A stretch of 64,000 bases of DNA from Leucaena leucocephala (Eukaryota > Streptophyta > Magnoliopsida > Fabales > Fabaceae): assembly GCA_037074615.1 (NCBI GenBank), contig CM073569.1, positions 2,052,001 through 2,116,000 on the forward strand, given 5' to 3'. A model generated the notes under the pieces. That model was not told where the DNA came from. It saw nothing but the letters and a program-made list of their open reading frames with translations, and ran no database searches. This document shows positions 38,990 to 48,476 of the stretch, one piece after another (within the stretch, counting starts at the first letter, position 1; each line of letters starts with the position of its first letter). The position numbers and the translations under genes are program-made.

Positions 38990-39420
38990 TTACCGGAACG
39001 GATCTTCTTAGAATCTTGCTTTCTCATAATCTCTCGGAATCATCCTCTTTCTCTTCTTGCTTCTTGGCTCTTGCCTCGTCCCTCATGCTTTATCCGTATA
39101 AAAAAAAAACTTTGGCCCCACTTTCAAATAATTTTTTTAAAAACACTTTAAAAATGTTTTTAAATTTTAAAAAAAAGTGTATTTTTTTTAAAAAAATTTA
39201 AAAACAGTGTTTTTTAAAAATATTTTTTAAAGTGTTTTTAAAAAAGACTTTTTTTTAAAAAAAAAATTAGGTTTTTTAATTTTTTTTTATACACAAGGCA
39301 CGAGGGAGGACGCCAAGAAGAAGCAAGGTAAGGAGTATGATTATGAGAGATTTTGAGAAAGCGGGATTTTGAGAGGATCCGTATGTTACCCTCATCCCCT
39401 CTCTCTCTTCTCTTCCCAGC
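38990..39420. repeat. Internal inverted repeat (foldback) inside the MULE
   Basis: The left arm at about 38990-39108 (cggatcttcttagaatcttg, then ctttctcataatctctcgg, then ccctcatgctttatccgtat) is answered in reverse complement by about 39285-39415 (tatacacaaggcacgaggga, then gattatgagagattttgag, then gaggatccgtat). The loop of about 180 bp is almost pure A/T runs. The left element end therefore has two inverted partners, one local and one at the right end of the element. Confidence 0.65.
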
Positions 39421-39481
39421 CTCCTGGTGACAAAGAATCTGTAGCTGCTTCCCACTTAAGAATCATCAATCTTAAAAACGA

Positions 39482-40265
39482 TTGAGGAAGAGAAAAACAA
39501 GGAAGATAGATAATGACAAGAGTCCAGGATCAGCAGCAACATCACAACAACAACAAGAAGCTGCAGCAGCATCAAGAAGGAAGCTTCAAGCCATTGCAAT
39601 CTCAAGGCTTCGATCCTTTCTCACCAAGTTTAGTAAGAACCCTTCAAGCCTCCCCTTTGGCTTAGGAAAACAAGGAAGATAGATAATGACAAGAGTCCAG
39701 GATCAGCAGCAACATCACAACAACAACAAGAAGCTGCAGCAGCATCAAGAAGGAAGCTTCAAGCCATTGCAATCTCAAGGCTTCGATCCATTCTCACCAA
39801 GTTTAGTAAGAACCCTTCAAGCCTCCCCTTTGGCTTAGGTCCTAGAGTTGTAGGAACCCTCTTTGGTTATCAACGTGGCCATTTACATTTCTCATCCCAA
39901 AAGGAACCCACTTCACAACCTGCCTTCTTGATCGAGCATGCCACACCAATTAGTGGGATTGTTCGTGAAATGGCATGTGTTAGTTTGAATCGCTCTGGAA
40001 TGTGACAGAGAAGAAGGAAGAAGGCAAGAAAAATAGTAATAAAGCTATGAGATTGCTTGAAGAACCAGTATGGAGGACATACTGCAATAGAAAGAAATGT
40101 GGGTTTGCCACAAGAAGAGAATGTGGACCAGAGGAATGGAATATACTGAAAGCTGGGGAGGAAATTTCAATGGGTGCTGGTGTTTTGCCTGCTGAAGCTT
40201 TCTACATGATGAATCCAGATAGCAATGGATTTCCAGAGCTCAGCATATACTTGCCCAGAGTCTAG
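39482..40265 (+). pseudogene. MIZ1-like (DUF617) gene fragment, broken
   Basis: MIZ1 (MIZU-KUSSEI1) proteins act in root hydrotropism. Family motifs appear in order but in different frames: KLQAIAISRLRSFLTKFSKN with LPFGLG, then RVVGTLFGYQRGHLHF, PAFLIEHATPISGIVREM, then LLEEPVWRTYCNRKKCGFAT with RRECGPEEWNILKAG, and finally EAFYMMNPDSNGFPELSIYL. Four defects are visible. A 173-bp tandem duplication (39497-39669 and 39670-39842) shifts the frame. A small deletion after REMA shifts it again and meets a tga where the family has Arg. The 3' part re-opens in another frame. The usual stretch between GAGVLP and EAFYMMNP (about 30 residues in the family) is missing. It has no introns, like the parent family, and is carried inside the MULE. 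It cannot make a normal protein. Confidence 0.85.
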
Positions 40266-40460
40266 CATCAATGGAAAAAAAGCTCTGTTTCTTAGTGAGA
40301 GAAGAAATAGGGGGTGGTAACAGAGGGGGAGAGAGGCAACGGAGAGGGGAGAAAAATAGGCGATGGGACCACAAAATTAAAGTAACGGACGTTATGGGAA
40401 ATTTAACAGATGTGGTGTTTTTGCCCCCATTTTATAATGTTTGTTTATATATTTACGCCC

Positions 40461-42029
40461 AAAAATTTTATTGGTGCATAACATATAATTTCATTGTTAA
40501 AATTGTTCTTAATATACGATGGCACAGGTAGTTTTTAGTTAATAATATGATAAATATTAACAGTATCTGAAAATGATTAGTACTATGGTGAGAGGAATTC
40601 AGATATAGTTAGTTATAATAATTAGGTAATACGAGTAACTTTTTATCCAGAAAATGCCAGGGCAAGACCACTCACGTCTGATTTTAGTTTCACGATCCAA
40701 CAGATAATTGTAGCCACGAATTCGTGAGGACCAGATTATTTGACATTTTACCAGAAACAAAAATTGAAATCCCATTTCTTTCGATAATGTTTTTCACTTT
40801 TTTATTAATTAATAAATGATTATTAATTTTTTAGTTAAGAGTAAGTTAATATTACTCTATATTGACTTTTTGAAATGAAGTATAACTTTTATTCCCCGAA
40901 TCATTATAATATAAATAACAGTACATATTTTAAAAAATAAAAATAAATAAATAATGCATTATACAACTCAAGTTATCCCTACAAATTATACATGTGTGTA
41001 TAGGGATTTCAATAAAGCGTAATTTAACAACTGCAGTGGTCGGCCGGGTCGACGTAGATGGCGACTGGCGAGGTGTGGGGAAATATACATTTCAAATGCA
41101 TTGTTGGCTACGATCTTCTCTTTACAAAGCACAAAAAGCGATAAGCCAAGAAATTCAATTGGAAGCTTTCTCTGCTCTTTGCTAATGAAAAACTCGTTGC
41201 AGTGATTTCATTTCAAAGCAGAATTTTATGGTAAATGACAACGTGATATTTATGATCATGGCTTTAGCTCCATTCTCATCGTCTGCCTTCTTTACTTTCA
41301 GCAAGTTGTTCTGTCTTCTAACTGTGTCATTGTGGCCGGTGTAAAATCTCGATATAGCTTTGCTTTTGTTCTTCCGATCTTCGAGCTCTCTAATACAGCA
41401 AGAAAAATTATTATAATTCTTCATGGTTTTTGTCTGTATTTTTACCCGAATGGTCTTTGTCATTCCATATTCTTCACTTCAGCAGTATTTTGAGTAGTTT
41501 CATTTTTCCAGTTAAATTGTTGAACGTCAAAGGAGACGGAGAACGAAGCTGAGCTGGTTAAAAATGCTACTAAGAGGGGGATGCTAATGTCCAGAACACT
41601 ATCGTTTATTAATGGGAAGAAGAGAAAACAACTTTTTTGTTTATAACAGAAGAAATATCTTTAAATTTAAAAGAATATTTTTTTGAAAGAAACTGTAAAA
41701 GAAAATTGATGATGATCCATTTTGCCTTTTATTTCTCCACCATGAGAATCTATGTCAATTTAGTATTATTATATGCTTGGATGTAGAACGCATTGTTATA
41801 CTTTCCTAGGAAAACAATGAAGTTGGCTGAAAGAAAATACTGTGGGGAACTCTGTAGTTGCAAAATCAGAATCAAAATCTGCAAACTCTCTTTCCTTGGT
41901 TGATCTATATGTTAATTGCCATATCAAGTCCTTAGTTAAAGATCTAGAATATAGAGATAAATTTTGCTATTTAGTTATGATACGGTTTCTCAATTATCGC
42001 TATTTACAGGTCCCAAGTTCCGTAGGATT
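40461..42029. other. Spacer and 5' region of the AS8-like gene
   Basis: No gene was seen. A GC-richer patch at about 41035-41190 could be promoter or leader of the AS8-like gene. An acceptor tatttacag at 42009 lies 20 nt before the AS8-like ATG, implying a leader intron whose donor I could not fix. Confidence 0.4.
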
Positions 42030-45000
42030 ATGAAAGGGTTGATCGAAAAGTATAAAAGATGGAACCCAGTGCATCCCACTTATGGGGCCTTTTGGGGGAT
42101 AGGCGTGGGCATTGGTTGTGGTATTGGTTGGGGTCCTGGTTTTGGCCCTGAAGCCATCGGCTATGTTGGAGCTGGTTGTGGCATTGGATTTAGTGTTGGA
42201 TTCACTCTGGCTGGCCTGGGTGTTGGCCATCCAGTCAACTTTCTCTTCCAAGTTCCTTATAATGGTAACTCTTTATATTCTTAAACCACTTAACTCATTA
42301 AATTGTTCAAAATTTTTTAAGCTTCCACAATCATCAAAACCCATATTTTGCAAAATATACACAGAAGTTGTATGGTTTATTGTTATCTTACATTTCCTGG
42401 TATCTTGGCTTTTGCAAAGTTTAAGATATCATCCAAAACAGTTCAATCCTATGTTTTTGATATCTTTGATGGCAACAAGCATCTTAGATACTAGACTACC
42501 AAAGTATGAATCACAAGCATCTTGTATAATTCCTGACATCTAATAATATATCAGAGCAATAGTGATACTGTACTATGCAATTCCGAAGTGTCTTTACACT
42601 ACAAATTTAAGTCCTTAGTTGTCATTTTCCTAATTTAATATTCCTAGTCTTTAACCCTTGGAAATGTTTTCTTTGGAATCCAGCGACTATGGCAACAAGA
42701 GAAGCATGTGAGAGACTCTCTACCTTTGGGCAAGAGCATTTATCAGTCAAGGGCGCTGGTTTTTTTGAGATGAAAAATAGCCTCCCATTGCTTGCTACGT
42801 CTGCCTGTGAAAGTTTTCGAGCATTGAACAATCAGTTGTTCAGCTCTCCCAGAGGTATCATTGACCATCATTTTTCTGGAAGTTTTACTTGTATGATTCC
42901 CCTTGCATTGTTTCCCTTTCCTTTCCTTTTCTAATTTTCTTTTGTTGAGCTTATAGCATTTTGATCGGACATAAATGATTTTGTTTCTTAGTCCAATATT
43001 TTCCCTTTGGTTTAGTCCAATATTTTCCCTTTGGTACGATATTCATTCATCCATATGCAAGCTAGACTAAGTAAAATGACACCAATTCTGTTCCTTCAAA
43101 ATAGTCCCTTGAATGAAAAATCTTTCTTTCATGTAAATGTTAAATTTATAGTTTGACGATGTAAAGAAGATCCAGTTCGCATTACATACAGATCCCCTTC
43201 ATCCCCAAAACAGGTACAATTTTCAAAAAGCATTAACATCATCTAGTAGTTTGGGAGACGATTCCACCCAACATGATTAGATTATGTATTTTATACATAC
43301 GCCTGGGGAAATTTTTTTAGGAAAGATCCAGCCTTCTCATATTTATCTGGTTTGTAATAGAAACAACTCTAGTTTGCACTATCCTATATTTTATTTTTTT
43401 TAGTTGCTGATTTAGTGGGACTAGAGACTTATTTGTTTCGATTCTTTTCCCAATTTATTTCAAATTCTATTCTCAGATTGTCATAATAAGAGTAAAAACC
43501 AGGTGCAGTGCTAGTGCTCTGCTCTGGTATTTCTTCCATCTCTATATTTTTTTATCTTTTTCTTCATGGTATCAGAAAATTCTGATCCAACCGTGATTCA
43601 ATTTTGGTCATGGCTTGATTGTTGAAGGTCTTGATAGTCAGAGTTCCATGACTGGAACCTCATCTGCAACTATGCAGCGCACTTTCTGCCAAGAGCCCCC
43701 TTCAGCATCCAAAAAACCAGCCCTGGTTCTTATCACACCATACTGCATAAATGGCTATAACTACCTCCAGTGGTTTTCAAGCCTTATGTTGTCTGCTCGT
43801 GACAGAGGCAAGGCAAATAAGCTTACTAGATCTGCTTCTCTGTCTAGTGTTGATGATCCCAAATATGCTACCTGGGAGGCTGAAAACAGCTTGGTGCAAT
43901 CTCGGTTGATCAATTCAATGACAATAGAGAATGGGAGGAATTTCTTGCTGTACAAAATCGCTCATGATGTGTGGACAGGAGAAAAGACATCCTATTCTTC
44001 AGTAAAAAATAAAGCAATTCTGTTTGACATCGAATGTTTTCTCCATGATTTCAGGCAAGGCAACCTAGATGTAACTCAATATTATAATGTCCTTGTAAGA
44101 AATTGGCAACAATTGGATCTTTTTGAGGTTCATCGATGGTACTGTGAATCTGATGCCCAGTATTACAACGCGCTCAAAAAAGAGAAGAGAGTGTATAAAT
44201 TCTTGATTGGCCTCAACCCAATCTTTGAGAAAATTAGAAATCACATCCTGAGTCTGGATCCATTACCTACCCTCGAAGAGGTATTTTTTGAAGTTAAAAG
44301 GGAAGAAAGTAGAAATAAACTCACCCAATACTTACACTGCTGATGTCCCTGAATCACCAGCCTTGGTAACAAAAGGTGCTCATTCTAATGACTACAAATT
44401 GAAAAATTCTGGAAGTCCATGGTGTGCACATTGTCACACAAAAGAAGTATACTGGAAACTTCATAGGAGACCAGCAAACATGAAGGGTCAAAGTGTCAAA
44501 CCAAGATTGATGAATGTGGATACATGGTGACTTATGAAGAAAGCCTTAGCCTTAATAAAACTACTACTGCAAGGAACAATTTGAGATGTTGCACAGAATG
44601 ACTGGGTACCAACTCTAGCAAACATATGGAAATGACATTGGCGCCATTCTCCCTGCTCAGACACAGGTAACCTGTCACTAGCCTTACACACCAAAGTCCA
44701 TAACAACACCAGTTCGGTGTTGATTTTGCCGCCTCTGACCATATGACTAGTAACTCCTCTTGCCTTGAAATTTTTACTTAATGTACAGAAATACTTTGTT
44801 GGTTCGTTAGCTAACTTGCAATCTGTTTTAAATTAGTAAACTGGCAAATGACCCCAATTGTGTTACTAAGTTTTTCACTGGCGATAGGTTGTAAGTAGAT
44901 TTTCACTATAAAGTACAACACATTGAAACATTAACCATAAACCACCATAGAGGCCATACTAAGGATTTCCCTTAACTCAAAGGATTTGATTGTCAATATA

Positions 45001-46086
45001 CTTTCCCCTGTTGAGTTGTAGCCAAATTTAATACTACCAAAGTTCTTCTTTTAGAGGCTAACCATGAACGGCCATTGCACCAATTTGATGTAAACGATGC
45101 CGTTCTGATTGGTGATTTGGGGGTAAGCTAGGAGAAACACAATAGGAACTACCTATAAGCTGTGTTTCAAGAAGGGTAATCCTCTTGTTGATACTAAGAG
45201 ATACCAAAAGATAGTTGGGAAACTCATTAATTTGTTCCATATTAGAACTGACATTTGCTTTCCTATTAGTGTTGTTAACCAATAAATGAATAGACTTATT
45301 GAAGAACATGTGGAGGCTGTGTACTTAATTCTAAGATATCTCAAGACGATATCTAAGTTATATTTTTTAGGAAATGAGAGACTTGTTGATGTGTACACAA
45401 ATGATTGGGTTGGCTTTGCAAGAGACACGATCTACAATCGAGCACTATACCTATGCAGGGGATAATCTTTCATGGAGAAGCAAGTAATCAATTGTTGTTA
45501 TAAAAAATAGTGTTAAAGCTGAATATACAGCCCAATATCATGGTATTTGTAAAGGCTTATGGCTGAAACCCTTTGGAGAACTTAGAATACATATAAAAGA
45601 ACCTATGAAAGTTATATCCGACACTATGGCTATCATCAACATTGTAGACATTCCTTTTTATAATGATAGGACTAAACATGTGAAACGAGACCGGAACTTC
45701 ATCATATAGAACCTTATTTTAATTATTGATCTACCCTGTTGGCCCAAAAAAAAAAAAATTATTGATCTACCCTACTCACCTACATGGCAGTTGGTCGAAA
45801 GGGCGAGAGTTAGTTGTCATGAGAAGTATTCCATGTTCCTTTGCACTTTGCAGTTAGTTCTAAAGTAATATTATCACTTAATTTGTTTTCTAGTTGTTGA
45901 TTTAGTGGGGCCAGAGACTGATTTGTTCCCACTCTTCCCAATTTGTTTCTGATTGTAGTCTCAGATATATCATAATAAAATCTTATCTTTCGTCCATTAC
46001 TTTTCTTCATGCAAAAGTTCAACAGTTGCAGTAGTAAACTAAACAGAAACATTTGCATCTTTTTATCTGCAGGGAAAGATGAATAG
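42030..46086 (+). CDS. Cadmium-induced protein AS8-like, glycine-rich membrane protein
   Basis: A small plant protein resembling the Arabidopsis cadmium-induced AS8 family; biochemical function unknown. Exon 1 (42030-42264) encodes MKGLIEKYKRWNPVHPTYGA and a Gly-rich hydrophobic segment (FWGIGVGIGCGIGWGPGFGP, then IGYVGAGCGIGFSVGFTLAG) likely to span or insert in a membrane. Exon 2 (42684-42854) encodes ATMATREACERLSTFGQEHL through QLFSSPRG. The downstream phase then calls for an exon starting gg. The acceptor ttttatctgcag at 46072 gives GKDE and stop in 14 nt, making 139 aa. The last intron (42855-46072) contains a Copia retrotransposon. If it is not spliced, the frame stops at 42934 with an extra hydrophobic tail. 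Exons 1 and 2 are secure; the last exon is a good but unproven inference. Confidence 0.8.
43648..44343 (+). pseudogene. Copia Gag remnant
   Basis: An open frame of about 230 codons in the Copia element. It has the typical Gag order: a start with 'YCINGYNYLQWFSSLMLSAR' (binding and multimerising region), then WEAENSLVQSRLINSM, and KFLIGLNPIFEKIRNHILSL near the end. The zinc-knuckle part has drifted to another frame at about 44419-44490. It is a fossil domain in an intron. Confidence 0.75.
45738..45756 (+). mobile_element. 19-bp retroposed tail with 17-bp target duplication
   Basis: The sequence gttggccc followed by an A-run is inserted between two perfect copies of aattattgatctaccct (45721-45737 and 45757-45773). 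It looks like an extremely 5'-truncated SINE or LINE insertion inside the Copia remnant. A similar tail (gttgaccc plus As, minus strand) is seen near 2645-2630. Confidence 0.6.
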
Positions 46087-48476
46087 CTATACAAAACTAT
46101 GAGGCAGCTTTCCCATTCGAGGTTTACATCTTGGTACAGCCATCGATCTTGTACTGATAAGACCAGAAGGTTCTTGTTGGTTCAGTTCTTTAGGTAACTT
46201 ACCAATCTATGTCTCCACCCTCTTTCTTGTGGGAGAAATTCGAACGTGTATTGTATTTGTGAAAAGATGATTTTCCATAACAATCTTCTTATATGTAAAT
46301 GAAACATCGGATCCATTTTCGATCTCATCCTAAATTTTTCATGTGGGAATGGACTCCATTGGAATTACCAAATCATACACTCCCATAAATGAATTCATGG
46401 TTTAGTATGAGCGTCGATGATCTCATTTTGGATATAAAAAATGAAAATTGTTGGAAGAAAACACAAATGATAATTATACAAGTGGAAAATCCTTTATTGG
46501 ATTTTCATACCATTTTAAATTGCTTGGCACGACGCAAAAGACGGACGATGCCCTCCGTAATATAAGACGTGAGATACTACAGGATTCATTGCAGAGAATG
46601 GGAATAATAATTTGTTATCAATGTAAAATATATAATTTAAAGTTAATGAGCTACAAATAGTATATAACTTATTGAGGACATATCTTTAGCCAAGAGCAGG
46701 CATGGATATTCAGTTACCGAAAAGTTGAATTTGTTGGCAAAAAAGAAAAGAAAAGATGAATTTTGCATATTGCAGAACATGAGCCAAGATTATTTATCTG
46801 TTCACGGCCACATTATTATTGTATTCCACCATAACTAAAGGCAGTTACCAGGAAATAATAAAATTCAAATTCTAAACGGTTCAAAAAAAAATTCTTGGTT
46901 TCAGCAATTTTTTTTTAAAAAAAATATTGGGTCCTTCATAAAGCTAAAGGACGTACAATAGGCACTAGGAGCCCTGAGGAAGCCATTTAAGGGCTTGTTT
47001 AGATAGTATTTTAAAAAAAGACTTATGAAAAAAAGGACTTATGAATAGCTTATAAAAAAGGGCTTTTTGAGAAGAGTTTATGAAAAAAAAGTGATTTTGA
47101 ATAAATAAGTGTTTGAATAGTTTAAATAAATAAATTATTTTTAGAATGACTTTTTATATTGATAAATTACCAAAAAGGATATAATTTGATTAAAAGTAAG
47201 AGAGAGGAGAGAAGTAGAGAAAAGAGAAGAGAGAGGAGAGACGGTGTAAGAAAAAGGAGAAGAGAGGAGAGAGAGTGTAAGAAAAAATAGGGATAAGATA
47301 ATAATTAAATAATCCATAAGTTTTTACTGTTCCAAAAGCTAATTTTAATAGCTTATTCAAAACCATAATTTTAAACCATAGTTTTGTCCAAAAACACTTA
47401 TAGACAACTATGACTGTTTGTTTTAAAAAAATTTCAAACTAAAATTCGGGCCATAAGTCCTTTTCAAATTATAGTAGTTGGCGGGCAGGCTTGACCAGAT
47501 TCCAATGTATTTATGAAGCCGTAGTTCCTCTTTTATGCTTTGAAATAACACTTTAAACTAACACATTAATTTACCAACAACCAGCATTGATTTCTCATTT
47601 ATAAGGATTAAATAAACGAAATTCAGTTTACAGAAAAAAAAGGAAAAGAAAAATAACAAGTCCATAAATATATTCCTATCTTTGTCAGTATTTGATAAAT
47701 TTATGCATTTTTTCATTCTCACCTTTTCCTTATCTACATAATCCATCAAAATCTTATTTTCACCGAACCCCAAAAACAAAAACCTAGGGAAATCTCATGG
47801 AATGGTGACTTTCCAAAGAAGTGATACAAAAATTGGACAAGAAGCATCCCGAACTGAAAAATGGGACGCCCGATTCAATCTTTAGTACAATGATTGACTG
47901 TCCAAAAGGTTTGCTGTCTAAAGAATATCGACATTTGTACATTATAAGACATGAGAATGTGGTTAACACACGTGTTCGACCAGGGAGCAATCCATGTTGA
48001 TCGAACGAGAATAGAATTGTATTAAAGCATTAAGTCATCAAACGAGATGCCGATAACAGAGAACATAGGAAAAAAGCAAAAGCACAATCATATCTTCTAA
48101 GTTTAAATATAATAACAATAAAAAAAAGTAGAATTCCTTGAAATACATGTGCAACAATGATAACCACAAATTTGGTACTCGGAAATTAAACCTTAATTCC
48201 CCCAAGTCTCTGCATGATGAAACATGATAACATATCACCACCTGAGGAATTCTATTTATTTATATAGCTTTCCTTTGGTAAGGGAAGGGTGGGAGGTGAT
48301 TTTAAATGTTTGCCTCCGGGAAAGTCAATATGCACAGGACAAGCATACTCCTTGCAAGTAACTATAAAAGATCTGCCGTAAACAACATCGACATCGAAAC
48401 CCAAATCTCTTCCAGTTGCAGAGAAAAAGATAAGAGTGTGACTCACCTATCTCTTCTTACATTTCCCTCCAGTCAG
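46087..48476. other. AS8-like 3' UTR, MITE and spacer
   Basis: The AS8-like 3' UTR probably runs to about 46.3 kb. The rest is AT-rich spacer with the MITE at 46991-47470 and the GRF 3' region. The small minus-strand frames at 47558-48241 show no family features. Confidence 0.45.
46991..47470. mobile_element. MITE-like element (copy M1)
   Basis: Starts agggcttgtttagata and carries 'gactttttatattgataaat', a GA core, gtaagaaaaa repeats, 'aatagcttattcaaaaccat' and 'gttttgtccaaaaacactta', ending near gggccataagtcc. Block order matches M2 and M3. Confidence 0.6.

Larger units (their letters stand above)
38872..40460. mobile_element. Mutator-like (Pack-MULE-type) element with long inverted ends
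   Basis: The left end (about 38872-39000) and right end (about 40310-40460) are long inverted repeats of more than 110 bp. Matching blocks include aaaaacaccacat, acgtccgttactttaatttt followed by gtggtcc, and the CT-rich run. Between them lies a broken MIZ1-like gene and a second internal inverted repeat. Long inverted ends around a gene fragment, with no transposase, are the mark of Pack-MULEs. I could not settle the outermost bases or a 9-bp target duplication, so the superfamily is inference. Confidence 0.7.
43405..46009 (+). mobile_element. Degenerate Copia LTR retrotransposon in AS8-like intron
   Basis: Two diverged LTR-like direct repeats lie at about 43405-43566 and 45895-46009. Both begin tg(c/t)tgatttagtggg, share the block tcccaattt..tct and the catataa/cataataa motif, and end in ttcttca. 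Directly after the left one is tggtatcaga (43567-43576), the primer-binding site for initiator tRNA-Met. A Gag region (43648-44343) follows, then a Cys/His knuckle-like WCAHCH..H. Remnants of reverse transcriptase (HQFDV..GDLG near 45080; GKLINLFHIRTDICFPISVV near 45215) and RNase H (VDVYTNDWVGFARD near 45380; TKHVKRD near 45675) follow, in several frames with stops. Integrase and most of the polymerase are missing. Outer LTR limits may extend some tens of bases further. It cannot move by itself. Confidence 0.85.

Noticed and set aside
39685..39839. Short Gln/His-rich frame starting MTRVQDQQQ in the MULE
   Set aside because: It is an out-of-frame reading of the MIZ1-like sequence; the MIZ1 motifs lie in another frame.
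43015..43065. Repeated ttagtccaatattttccctt in the AS8-like intron
   Set aside because: A simple 24-bp tandem duplication, too common in introns to matter.
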